From Burkholderiales bacterium (GTDB lineage Bacteria > Pseudomonadota > Gammaproteobacteria > Burkholderiales > Ga0077523), in assembly GCA_019745565.1 (NCBI GenBank), contig JAIESW010000010.1, positions 186,001-250,000 on the forward strand: a stretch of DNA of 64,000 nucleotides, in the 5' to 3' direction. The number at the start of each line of letters is the position of its first letter. Position 1 is the stretch's first letter. Positions 30,959 to 39,228 of this stretch are shown in pieces. Under the pieces are notes generated by a model. That model saw nothing but the letters and a program-made list of their open reading frames with translations, made no database searches and was not told the DNA's origin. Made by a program: the position numbers and the translations under genes.

Positions 30959-32287
30959 TCACGAATCCGCGGTTTCCTCCGCCTCTCCCACCGGGCAGCA
31001 CCGATACTCCTGGGATTTCTCCAGCAGCTGGATCTGTTTCTTGAGCAGCTCGTTCTCGAGCGCCTTGCGTTCGAGGTCCAGTTCGATGGCACGGTCCACG
31101 GACGGCTCGCAGATATCGCATTCGTCGAGGCAGCCTTTGACGAGCAAGCCTGGCGTGGGCAGCGAGCTGACGCGCTCGAACGACAGTTCAGTCACGGTCT
31201 GGTCGGTAACCTTGCCTTGCCTGTCGATCAGCCCCTGCTTCTGCAACGACTGATCGACTTGGGCCAGCGCGCGGGCCTTGAGCGCTTCCGGGATGGGCGT
31301 CGCCTCGGCAGCGGCGAGCTTCCCGATCGCGACGCCGCTATTCGCGCGGAGCGCATCGCCGGCCACCGATGCGCCCGCACGCAACCGGGCCAGCTCGCTG
31401 GCACGCCCGATCTCTTCCACCTGCAGGCGGTTGGTGTCGGTGGCCAATACTGCGTTCGGAATCGCGGAGACGTCGCCGTCGGCCAGGAACGCGTTGTTCG
31501 TGACACGCGTGTCCGCTGCCGGATCGATCACGCGACGCTGGATCGCGACGATCTTGAACCGCACGGTCTGGGTCTTGTTGATCTGGTAGAAGTAGAAGGT
31601 CACCGCATGGCACTTGTTGGGATTGGAGAACTCCCGCGAAGCCGATTCGAAGTGATCCGACGATTCACCCTCCGAGTGGGTGCGGGTCGAAACCTCGCCC
31701 ACCGAGACCGAACTTGCCGCCCGAGTTCCCATTTCCGCGCGTCGGTCGCTGCTGGAGGCGTGTTGGGAAAGCTCGCGCAGGAACGAACTGGTGGACGAGG
31801 CGTCGTACGAACCGCTGACGTCGACGCTGGCACCGCCGAAGAAACTCTGGATCGCGCCGCTGGTGCCGGCATGACCCTTGGCCGAACCACGGCTCGAAGA
31901 TGACGCGGAGCCGGAATCGCGAACCGAGACGTCCGACATGAAGTCGTGCAGGCTCGCCGAGTAGTAGCGCTCTTCGCTCGTCTGCTCGTTGCGGTAGCTC
32001 ACCTTGGTGCTGCTGTCGAAACTGAAGCGGCTGCGTCGATCGGCAGTGAAGAGTTTGACCTTCTCCCCGGGCAGCAGCGTGGTGCTGTAGACCAGGTCAC
32101 CCAGCGACATGGGGCCGGGACACCGCTCGAAGCGGGCGTGGATGAGCACTTCGACCACCACGCGCCGATTGCTGGAGACGACGGTGGTGGGGTGGGTGAG
32201 ACGATAGTGGAAGTCGAGCACGTCGCACACTGCGTCCTTCGACAGCGGCGGGCAGCAGGGGACTTCCAGCGTGTTGGGTTCAGCCAT
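30959..32287 (-). CDS. Ser-rich protein of unknown function, last gene of accessory operon
   Basis: A 442-residue protein; the ATG at 32287 is preceded by GAGG, 8 bases away. It begins MAEPNTLEVPCCPPLSKD, then has a conserved-looking block (VVVEVLIHARFERCPGPMSLGDLVYSTTLLPGEKVKLFTADRR). Next is a Ser-rich, low-complexity segment (about 125-205). Then comes a hydrophobic beta-like stretch (CHAVTFYFYQINKTQTVRFKIVAIQRR), and a C-terminal coiled coil (IELDLERKALENELLKKQIQL) ending in CCP. There is no signal peptide or membrane segment. I recognise no family. The LLPGE plus VTFYFYQINK pattern suggests a structural protein, which is inference only. Confidence 0.72.
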   Translation of the reverse strand: MAEPNTLEVPCCPPLSKDAVCDVLDFHYRLTHPTTVVSSNRRVVVEVLIHARFERCPGPMSLGDLVYSTTLLPGEKVKLFTADRRSRFSFDSSTKVSYRNEQTSEERYYSASLHDFMSDVSVRDSGSASSSSRGSAKGHAGTSGAIQSFFGGASVDVSGSYDASSTSSFLRELSQHASSSDRRAEMGTRAASSVSVGEVSTRTHSEGESSDHFESASREFSNPNKCHAVTFYFYQINKTQTVRFKIVAIQRRVIDPAADTRVTNNAFLADGDVSAIPNAVLATDTNRLQVEEIGRASELARLRAGASVAGDALRANSGVAIGKLAAAEATPIPEALKARALAQVDQSLQKQGLIDRQGKVTDQTVTELSFERVSSLPTPGLLVKGCLDECDICEPSVDRAIELDLERKALENELLKKQIQLLEKSQEYRCCPVGEAEETADS

Positions 32288-32365
32288 TTCGGACACCTCG
32301 CATTCAGGGAAGGTTGGGTCTCCAGGGGGGGTGGTCCAGCAGTCTTGGCGCCGCTGGACATTCGG

Positions 32366-32635
32366 TCAGGCGCGCCGCAGCTTCGGCATCCCGTCAAAGT
32401 GGGGCGCGTCGAGCGCGTCGACGACCAGTCGCGCTCCACGCTCGGCGAATCGATATCTGCGTCCGGTCATGGGACCCGAGACGATCAAACCCGCGACGCC
32501 GTCGTAGACGAACGTCACACCGATAGGTCCAGGCCCGCGCGCGGCGTTGGGGTTCGGCACTGCAGTCGACGCAGTCCCCGCCGACCCAAATGCGCTGGCG
32601 ACGGCCTGCTGGCGTTTGCTTCCGCAGCACGACAT
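32366..32635 (-). CDS. Small MSCCG protein of unknown function
   Basis: An 89-residue protein beginning MSCCGSKRQQAV, with a Cys pair at residues 3-4. The C-terminal half is a compact beta-rich motif (VTFVYDGVAGLIVSGPMTGRRYRF then GARLVVDALDA). Small proteins with a TGxxYxF motif of this kind occur in phage structural regions and in some bacterial accessory clusters, but I cannot name the family. Its ATG directly follows the stop of the DUF1360 gene (TGAATG), which indicates translational coupling. Confidence 0.68.
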   Translation of the reverse strand: MSCCGSKRQQAVASAFGSAGTASTAVPNPNAARGPGPIGVTFVYDGVAGLIVSGPMTGRRYRFAERGARLVVDALDAPHFDGMPKLRRA

Positions 32636-32959
32636 TCAGGGTTCCTCCTTTCGATCACGTTCGGTTGACGCCATGGCGAGGCCGCCGGTCGCGCGTTCGA
32701 GCAGGATCGCCCCAGCCGACAGCGCCGGCCACAGCAGGAGTTGCTGCACCCAGTTCGCACCGAGCAGCGCGGCCAGCGGCAAGGCGATCCACAGGCTCAG
32801 GCAATAGAAGCAGTCCATCGCCTGGCCTATCCAACCGTTGCCGGCGCGGGCGCGCAGGCGCACCACCACATCCCACGGGCCATCCTCGGCCTGGATGAGA
32901 TGCGTGATGCGCCAGACGACCAGCACGCCCACCGCCAACTCGAACAGCTCGTGCTCCAC
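32636..32959 (-). CDS. DUF1360-type small membrane protein
   Basis: A 107-residue protein with the DUF1360 pattern: an N-terminal hydrophobic helix with VVWRITHLIQAEDGPWDVVVR, then the Cys motif MDCFYCLSLW and two further hydrophobic segments (IALPLAALLGANWV; LLLWPALSAGAILL). DUF1360 proteins are membrane proteins first noted in spore-formers and later in phages and accessory clusters; their function is unknown. The start is GTG at 32959, 9 bases after the upstream gene's stop, without a ribosome site, so coupling is likely. Confidence 0.78.
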   Translation of the reverse strand: MEHELFELAVGVLVVWRITHLIQAEDGPWDVVVRLRARAGNGWIGQAMDCFYCLSLWIALPLAALLGANWVQQLLLWPALSAGAILLERATGGLAMASTERDRKEEP

Positions 32960-32968
32960 GGGAGCGCT

Positions 32969-35215
32969 CTACGCAACGACCTTCTGCTGATCCGGGCAGA
33001 CGTCCGGGCACAACTCGGGCCGCAGGATCGTGAAGGCGATCTCGAACCGGTTGACGTGAACGGTGCTCGGATCGGCACACCCGTTGGTCGTTCGTTTCCA
33101 CGCTTCCAGGTGCAGCAGGTAGGCACAGCACTCCGGAAAATCCGTACCGCGCAGCGCCACCTTGTAATCACCGCCGTACCAGTGTGGTCGCGGGGCTCCT
33201 TGCAGCAACGCGCTCGCATAGTCGGGCCCGACCTCGAAAGTCGGGTCGGCGGTGAAGGTCCCATGCACTCCGGTGCCGATGGCGAACGATTGCGCGACGC
33301 CGTAACGGGCTTCCAGCGTGTATCCGCCCAGGTGACCGTCCTGTGTGGTCGGCGGGCAAGTCGCGGAGAAGTGGACCGTGAGCGTATCCGTGGCCGCCAG
33401 CTTCACGATGTCGCAGGCCGAGATGCAGTGCTCGTCGGCTGTGCCTTCGTTGACGCAGATCTTGCGGATGTAGCAATCGGGTTCATTCGTGCAGATGTGC
33501 ACGGTGCCCTGCCCGCACGGATGCAGCGCCGTCGGCAATGGATGCACCATCGCTTGATTGTCGATCCGCACGTAGAACGTCTCGGCGGTCGTCTGGCCGC
33601 AGGTGGGCAGGATCCGTTCGCTCGCGGCGATCAGGTTGTCCGCGGCATCGGCCGTGTACCCGACGAAGCGCAACTGATACAAGCCGTCAGGTGTGAGCCC
33701 TGGATTGGTCAGCGTGTCGAAGAGGAACAGCGTGTCATAGTCGTACCAGATCACGCTGCCGCCGAAACGCGGGATCGCGGGATGCAGCACCTCGTAGTGA
33801 CGGCGGGTGATCATCACGGTCTGCCCGTTCTTCAAGAGAGGTGTGAATGCCGGGGCCGGTGCGACGACCGCATTGGCGCCGTCCCAGTAGCTGCGGGAAA
33901 AGCCGCCGAAAGCCGGCACGGGCAAATCGGTCCAGGGCCCGCCGTTGCGCGAAACCTGTACCTTGAAGTAGTCGACGTCGCTGCCGACCCCGCCCCGGAT
34001 CTGCAGCGAACCGAAGAACGGACGATCGTAGTTGACGTCGGAATAGCCGTAGCCGCGCAGATCGGGCGGTCCTGCCGTCGAGCCGATGTGGTCGGTCGGC
34101 GTGCAACCGACGAAGGTCACCTTCAGGCATTCCGGACATTCCGGATCGCGACAAACCGGGAGGCAGCAAGCCTGGTCGTTGGCGAACAGCGTGACGTTGA
34201 GCGCGGTCGGAATGTTCCACCGGGTCTGAGCGTTGGTCTCGCTGTGGATGACGCGCAACTGCCCGTCGCATGGCTGGGTGACGCGGAACACGACGTCCGG
34301 TGCGCAGTCGTGCCAGTCCCACCACGGCCAGACATGCAACGCGGCCAGCTCGGGCGAAGCCGGCAGCAGGGCAAGCAGCGACTCGCTCGACACGGGTGCG
34401 TCGATGACGCCCGGTACCGGAGATTGCGGCGCACCCGGTGACCGACTTGCCTGCGCCATGAGTTGCTGCAGGAAGTGGGGATCCGGATCCGGTCCGGGCG
34501 GCACCGGGGGCAGGGGGATACCGTTGCGGCCGAGGAGCTCGTGGATGCGGCCGTAAAGATCCGGATCAAGCGCCCAGTTCCGGATGAGCCACGGAAACCA
34601 GGGCAGGCAGCACCAGCGGAACTGGATCACGAAGTTGCCGTTGATGTCGGTCGTTGCCGATTTGATGAGGTCGCGGTGGTACCAGATGAAGAAGCGATCG
34701 ACGTCGTAGGCTTCCACCGTTGCGCCTGGTACGGGCGCATCGCAAAAATGGAAGCGCCCGGTTGCAGGGTCGTACTGCCAGTGCCGGCAAACGACGCGGC
34801 CGCGGATCGTGTACAGACGGCAAAGATGCAGCCAGTTGATGTAGATGTCCGGGTTCAGCGTGAGCGCACCTACGGAGATCTTCGCGTTCTCCGGAGCGCG
34901 TTTGGCGGCCGTCTGTGTTTGCCCGCGGGGTGCCAGATCGATCTCGAGGCTGAGCGTGTCGAGGCTGAGCAGTTCGATGTCGGCGATGTTGGGGCCGACG
35001 AGGAGCCGGACCGGACAAGGCAAGCGTCCGCCCGGCAGGATCGGTGGGTCGAACGGCACCGCGAACGGCAGCTTCTTCCTCGGATCGGCGGCCTTCAATA
35101 CGGTCGATCCCAGCACCACGCCCTCACGCACGACTACGGCACGCAGTTCCATGGCGGAATCGAAGTCGTTCTGCGCAATTCCGCTCAGGTCCAGTTCACC
35201 ATTGATCTCGGTCAT
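32969..35215 (-). CDS. Large Cys-rich protein of unknown function, first gene of accessory operon
   Basis: A 748-residue protein. The ATG at 35215 is preceded by GGAG with 6 bases spacing; an upstream ATG at 35227 has none. It lacks a signal peptide. About residues 135-205 look like a carboxypeptidase-regulatory/transthyretin-like fold (CDAPVPGATVEAYDVD then SATTDINGNFVIQFRW). Cysteines are numerous and clustered: WCCLPWFPW, CCLPVCRDPECPECLK, CTNEPDCYIRKIC, CISACDI, ECCAYLL, LCPDVCPD. The middle contains beta-rich text with many Trp and Tyr. The family is not recognised. A large folded structural or surface protein, perhaps disulphide- or metal-stabilised, is inferred. Confidence 0.72.
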   Translation of the reverse strand: MTEINGELDLSGIAQNDFDSAMELRAVVVREGVVLGSTVLKAADPRKKLPFAVPFDPPILPGGRLPCPVRLLVGPNIADIELLSLDTLSLEIDLAPRGQTQTAAKRAPENAKISVGALTLNPDIYINWLHLCRLYTIRGRVVCRHWQYDPATGRFHFCDAPVPGATVEAYDVDRFFIWYHRDLIKSATTDINGNFVIQFRWCCLPWFPWLIRNWALDPDLYGRIHELLGRNGIPLPPVPPGPDPDPHFLQQLMAQASRSPGAPQSPVPGVIDAPVSSESLLALLPASPELAALHVWPWWDWHDCAPDVVFRVTQPCDGQLRVIHSETNAQTRWNIPTALNVTLFANDQACCLPVCRDPECPECLKVTFVGCTPTDHIGSTAGPPDLRGYGYSDVNYDRPFFGSLQIRGGVGSDVDYFKVQVSRNGGPWTDLPVPAFGGFSRSYWDGANAVVAPAPAFTPLLKNGQTVMITRRHYEVLHPAIPRFGGSVIWYDYDTLFLFDTLTNPGLTPDGLYQLRFVGYTADAADNLIAASERILPTCGQTTAETFYVRIDNQAMVHPLPTALHPCGQGTVHICTNEPDCYIRKICVNEGTADEHCISACDIVKLAATDTLTVHFSATCPPTTQDGHLGGYTLEARYGVAQSFAIGTGVHGTFTADPTFEVGPDYASALLQGAPRPHWYGGDYKVALRGTDFPECCAYLLHLEAWKRTTNGCADPSTVHVNRFEIAFTILRPELCPDVCPDQQKVVA

Positions 35216-35770
35216 GTTCCACTCCATGTCGGGCGAATAGCGACGAAACGTCGAAGGGGCCGAGCGCGAGGTGCCCGAGATCGGACGAGTGGCGTGAACA
35301 GGCGCGCGGTGGGGCGCGTCGCTGCGTCGACTCGCAGCTGCGGGCGATCGCGGCGGCGTCGGGATCGCCCTCGTTCCCGGGTGCCCGCGTGACGATCGGA
35401 CCTTGCTACTCAGCGTGGTCGCGTGGGCCTTCGCGAATTTCCTCGCCCCGAGTTCGTGCCTGTGGCGGAGCGATGCCGAAGTTAAAGATGTGAGCGCCCG
35501 CCCTTGTTTCTGCTGGAAACGGCGGTGACGTCACGCCGGGCTGGTCTTGGTGTCAGCGCCTGCTTGGATTCCGCCCACGGCCGGCGAGGTTTCGCGCAGA
35601 CATGGTGGTGCCCCAGGCAGGCAGTGGCGGGCGGCGGTTGCTGCAATCCGATTCCTCACCCGATCGACGCCACCCGTGCAGAGTGTGCTGCCGCGCCACT
35701 TACTGCGCTCTTACGGATCCTGTGGCTTGTCTGCCCAGCGTCTACGTGACTCGACGCCGCCGTGTCGTCG
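35216..35770. other. Gene-free gap before the accessory operon, 555 bases
   Basis: This gap should hold the promoter of the accessory operon (minus strand); the TTC38-like gene ends at its other side. Short open frames (for example 35504-35749) lack family features and ribosome sites. The only clear structure is a perfect 10-base palindrome, GTGACGTCAC at 35525-35534, about 310 bases before the operon start. No convincing -10/-35 pair was found. Confidence 0.5.
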
Positions 35771-37003
35771 TCATGCGGCCCGGCGCAGGCCGACGGGCGT
35801 CAGGACGACGGTGTTTGCGCGGCCACCGTTGATCGCCCAGCGCAAGCGTTGATCACCGCCTCGCGCAATCGCGTCGAACAGCTCCAGCTGCACGTGGCTA
35901 CCCCCGCAATCGCTCAACGTTGCGCGCAGCGCGGTCCATTGCTCGCGTGCCTGCCCGTACCGGCCTTCCGCCCAGGCTTGCAGCACCTGCAGGCCCGGCT
36001 GCGTGATGCTGCGCGCGCGCGACGCGGCGAAATCTCGGCCCGCGGCGCAACGATCGACTGCGCGTGTGAGCTGCTGAACCCGGGCGTGCTGCCCTGCCGC
36101 GGCATGCGCAATCGCCGCATGCAGATCCACGAACGGCCAGAAACCCGGTGTCATCGCGCGCTCGAACGCGTCGGACAGTCGCAGCCAGCGGCCTTCGTCG
36201 TCACCGCCGTCTTCGTGCAGATGCCATAGCAGCGCCGTCGCGTCGCACGCATCGAGGGCGGATTGGGCGCTGGCAGGCATCAGCCATCCGTCCAGAATGC
36301 CCATGGCGGAGGCGTAGTTGCCCTGCTCCACATGGAACATCGCGAGATGCCACGCGTTGTGGGTCCGCATGCGGCTGTCGCTTTCCCAGTGGGCGCGCTG
36401 TTCGCGCATCCATTTCGCACCGTGGTCCGATCGGCCGGAAGCGGCAATGGCATGCGCGACCGCATGGACGCCTATGGGGCAGGAAGGATCCATGATGAGT
36501 GCCTGTCGCCCCAGTGACTCGGCATAGTCGCTGTCGCCGCCCTCGGCATGGGCAAAGCACGTCATGGCGAGCACGAAAGCGAAACCGATCTGATCGCCGC
36601 TCCAGGCAGCGAGGTGCTCGTCCATGATCCTGCACAGGCGCTCGTGCCAGCCGAGGAAGAAGAAGCACGACGGAAGGAGCCGCAGCGCGACCAGATCGTG
36701 AGGCCAGCGGTCTGCGATGGACACGTAGGCTTCGGCCGCGCCCACGGGGTCGCCGGAGCACCACGCCTGCGCCGCCTGCACGTGGGCCTCGGTGTGTGCC
36801 GCGAGCGGCATACCGTCGAAAGCTGCGATCGTTGCTTGGATGGCGGGAAAAGCGGCGGGATTCTTCGCCAGCACACCCACGGCGATCCGGAGGATCTGCG
36901 CCTGTTCGAACTCGGCGTGGCCGGGTCCGATATGACGCAGCTCCGCCATGGGATCGCCGGCGGCGCGCAGAAAGGAATCGAGGGCATGAGCGGTGACTAG
37001 CAT
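35771..37003 (-). CDS. TTC38-like tetratricopeptide-repeat protein
   Basis: A 410-residue all-helical protein. The ATG at 37003 (MLVTAHALDSFL) is preferred; the frame reads 51 codons further up into repeat DNA. The pattern matches the TTC38 family of bacteria and animals: FFLGWHERLCRIMDEHL, GVHAVAHAIAASGRSDHGAKWM, HNAWHLAMFHVEQGNY and WHLHEDGG, with paired helices of TPR type. The function is unknown; soluble and cytoplasmic. It lies 115 bases downstream of the ABC exporter, across an inverted-repeat element. Confidence 0.82.
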   Translation of the reverse strand: MLVTAHALDSFLRAAGDPMAELRHIGPGHAEFEQAQILRIAVGVLAKNPAAFPAIQATIAAFDGMPLAAHTEAHVQAAQAWCSGDPVGAAEAYVSIADRWPHDLVALRLLPSCFFFLGWHERLCRIMDEHLAAWSGDQIGFAFVLAMTCFAHAEGGDSDYAESLGRQALIMDPSCPIGVHAVAHAIAASGRSDHGAKWMREQRAHWESDSRMRTHNAWHLAMFHVEQGNYASAMGILDGWLMPASAQSALDACDATALLWHLHEDGGDDEGRWLRLSDAFERAMTPGFWPFVDLHAAIAHAAAGQHARVQQLTRAVDRCAAGRDFAASRARSITQPGLQVLQAWAEGRYGQAREQWTALRATLSDCGGSHVQLELFDAIARGGDQRLRWAINGGRANTVVLTPVGLRRAA

Positions 37004-37147
37004 GGACGCGATTGTCCCCGCCGAAAGGACATCCCGACTTGACGCAGACTCCAGGCGACTTTGCAGACCGGCCGCATTTGCGGTTTGCGGGCGGGGCGGG
37101 CCGTCGCTGAACGGCAACGGCGATTCGTTGCTTAGCTCGACAGCGGC

Positions 37148-37270
37148 GGCCCCCATCCCAGCCTTCCCCCACGCTAGCGCGTGGAGGAAGGAGTGCCCGT
37201 TGTTCGCGATGTGCCGGCCGCACGCACTCCTTCCCTCACCGCAGGTGGGGGAAGGTAGGGATGGGGGCCG
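37148..37270. repeat. Inverted-repeat (MITE-like) element, 123 bp
   Basis: Terminal arms of 25 bases at 37148-37172 and 37246-37270 are complementary at 23 of 25 positions (outer 12 bases GGCCCCCATCCC). Inside is a second inverted repeat (AAGGAGTGC near 37189 and GCACTCCTT near 37234). The right arm resembles the repeat ending at 1726. It has no coding capacity and abuts the stop codon of the ABC exporter. It could be a mobile miniature element or a bidirectional terminator. Confidence 0.7.
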
Positions 37271-37271
37271 C

Positions 37272-39104
37272 CTAAGCAGTCACCTCCAACACCCCATCCT
37301 CGACCTCCTCCCCGAGGAAGCCGCCCGACTGCCGGGCCCACAACTTGGCGTAGAGGCCATTCGCCGCGAGCAACTGTGCGTGCGCACCGCTCTCCACCAC
37401 GCGGCCGCGATCCAGTACCACCAGCCGGTCCATGCGCACGATGGTGCTCAGGCGGTGTGCAATGGCGATCACGGTCTTGCCTTCCATGATGGCGTCGAGC
37501 TGCTCCTGGATGGCGGCTTCGATCTCGCTGTCGAGCGCAGAGGTCGCTTCATCGAGCACCAGGATCGGCGCGTCCTTGAGGATCACCCGTGCGAGAGCCA
37601 CGCGCTGGCGCTGGCCGCCGGAGAGTTTCACGCCACGCTCGCCGGCGTGGGCGTCGTAGCCGGTGCGGTCCTTCCAGTCGCGCAGCGCCAGGATGAACTC
37701 GTGCGCATGGGCACGTCTGGCGGCGGCCTCGATCTGCGCCGCCGTCGCATCGGGCCGCCCGTAGCGGATGTTGTCGGCGATCGAACGGTGCAGCAGCGAC
37801 GTGTCCTGGGTCACGACGCCAATGGCGCCGCGGAGGCTTTCCTGGGTGACGGTGCGGATATCCTGACCGTCGACGCGAATCGCACCGCCTTCAACGTCAT
37901 GAAAGCGCAGCAGCAGATTCACCAGGGTCGACTTGCCGGCGCCGCTGCGGCCCACCAGGCCGACACGCTCCCCGGGGCGCACCACCAGGTCGAGATCGTG
38001 CAGCACGATCGCCTTCGGATCGCCCGGGCGACCGTAGCTGAAGCGCACGGCCTCGAAGCGCACTTCTCCCTTCGTGACCGCAAGCGGCACGGCGTCCGGC
38101 GCATCCACCAGGGCCAGCGGGCGGGCGATGCTGTCCATGCCCTCCTGCACCACGCCCACGTTCTCGAAGATGCCGCTGACTTCCCAGCTCACCCAGCCGG
38201 CCATGTTCGAGATCTGCCACGCGAGCGGGATCGCGGTGGCCACGATCGCCGGGCTCGCCTGCCCGTGATACCAGAGCCAGCCGCCGAGGATTGCCGTGCC
38301 GGTGACGAGCAGCGTGTTCATCACGGCGAGCGTCCCGACGAAGAGCGTGCTCCAGCGCATGTGGCGCGACATGCGGTGCTCGTGCTCGTCCAGGCTCTCG
38401 CGCACGTGGGCGTCCTCATCGCGGGCGCGGGCGAACAGCTTCACCGTGAGGATGTTGGTGTAGCTGTCGACGACCCGCCCCATCACCTGGGAGCGTGCTT
38501 CCGAACTTGCGCGCGACAGGTCGCGCATGCGCGGCACGAAGACACGCAGGAAGGTCGCGTAGGCCACCATCCACACTACGGTGGGGATGGCGAGCACAGG
38601 ATGCGACGACAGCATGACCACCAGCGCCGAGATGCCGTAGATCGCGATGTACCAGATGGCACGGACGCTCGAGACCACGCTCTCGCGCAGCGAGTTGGCC
38701 GTGTTCATCACACGGTTGGCGATGCGGCCGGCGAAGTCGTTCTGGAAGAAGCTCCACGACTGGCGCACCACGTGCCAGTGGTTCTGCCAGCGGATCTCGG
38801 TGGTGATGCCCGGCAGCACCGCATTCAACCGCATCAGGCAGTCGAAGAAGACCGCCACCGGCCTGGCGAACAGATAAAGCGCAGCCAGGATGAGGAGCGT
38901 GCCGCCGCCGGCAGCGACGGCCGCGACCGGATCGGGGGCCGTCATCAGCCCCACCAGACGGCCGATGAAGATCGGCACGATCGTGTCGAGCAGCGCCACG
39001 CACAGGCTCGCCGCGAGCATGCCCGCGTATACGCGCGGGTGCTGCCGCAGGAAGTGCCGGTAGAACCCCCACAGCGTGGCGGGCGGTCCGGAGGGAGGCG
39101 TCAC
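37272..39104 (-). CDS. ABC exporter, fused membrane and ATPase domains
   Basis: A 610-residue half-transporter expected to act as a homodimer. Six transmembrane helices lie within about residues 20-320. The nucleotide-binding domain has Walker A GLVGRSGAGKST, the Q-loop VTQDTSLL, signature LSGGQRQRVALAR, Walker B ILVLDEATSALDS and the H-loop IAHRLST. It resembles the multidrug/lipid MsbA-like exporters (family with FFQNDFAGRIANRVMNT in the membrane part). The substrate is unknown. The start is GTG at 39104 with a weak ribosome site. It stands alone on the minus strand, ending at an inverted-repeat element. Confidence 0.92.
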   Translation of the reverse strand: MTPPSGPPATLWGFYRHFLRQHPRVYAGMLAASLCVALLDTIVPIFIGRLVGLMTAPDPVAAVAAGGGTLLILAALYLFARPVAVFFDCLMRLNAVLPGITTEIRWQNHWHVVRQSWSFFQNDFAGRIANRVMNTANSLRESVVSSVRAIWYIAIYGISALVVMLSSHPVLAIPTVVWMVAYATFLRVFVPRMRDLSRASSEARSQVMGRVVDSYTNILTVKLFARARDEDAHVRESLDEHEHRMSRHMRWSTLFVGTLAVMNTLLVTGTAILGGWLWYHGQASPAIVATAIPLAWQISNMAGWVSWEVSGIFENVGVVQEGMDSIARPLALVDAPDAVPLAVTKGEVRFEAVRFSYGRPGDPKAIVLHDLDLVVRPGERVGLVGRSGAGKSTLVNLLLRFHDVEGGAIRVDGQDIRTVTQESLRGAIGVVTQDTSLLHRSIADNIRYGRPDATAAQIEAAARRAHAHEFILALRDWKDRTGYDAHAGERGVKLSGGQRQRVALARVILKDAPILVLDEATSALDSEIEAAIQEQLDAIMEGKTVIAIAHRLSTIVRMDRLVVLDRGRVVESGAHAQLLAANGLYAKLWARQSGGFLGEEVEDGVLEVTA

Positions 39105-39228
39105 CGTTCCCGGAGGAACGGCGGTCCCGCGGACGAAGGATTCGAAGAAGCGAAAAACTTGAACGGCCTTTCGCGTCGGAGTCGACGGATGCGTGCGAGC
39201 TTAACGCACGCTTCGGGCAGAGGTGAAG

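Noticed and set aside
32287..32296. GTG start for the 442-residue Ser-rich protein
   Set aside because: The GAGG ribosome site overlaps this GTG and is spaced correctly for the ATG at 32287.
28276..35215. The accessory region as a recent horizontally acquired island
   Set aside because: Base composition and codon use look like the rest of the window, there is no integrase, and although a tRNA lies at one side no repeated tRNA end was seen at the other side. Not supported by eye.
35504..35749. Possible 81-residue gene in the gap before the Cys-rich operon
   Set aside because: It has no ribosome site, no motif and unusual codon use; other frames in the gap are equally open.
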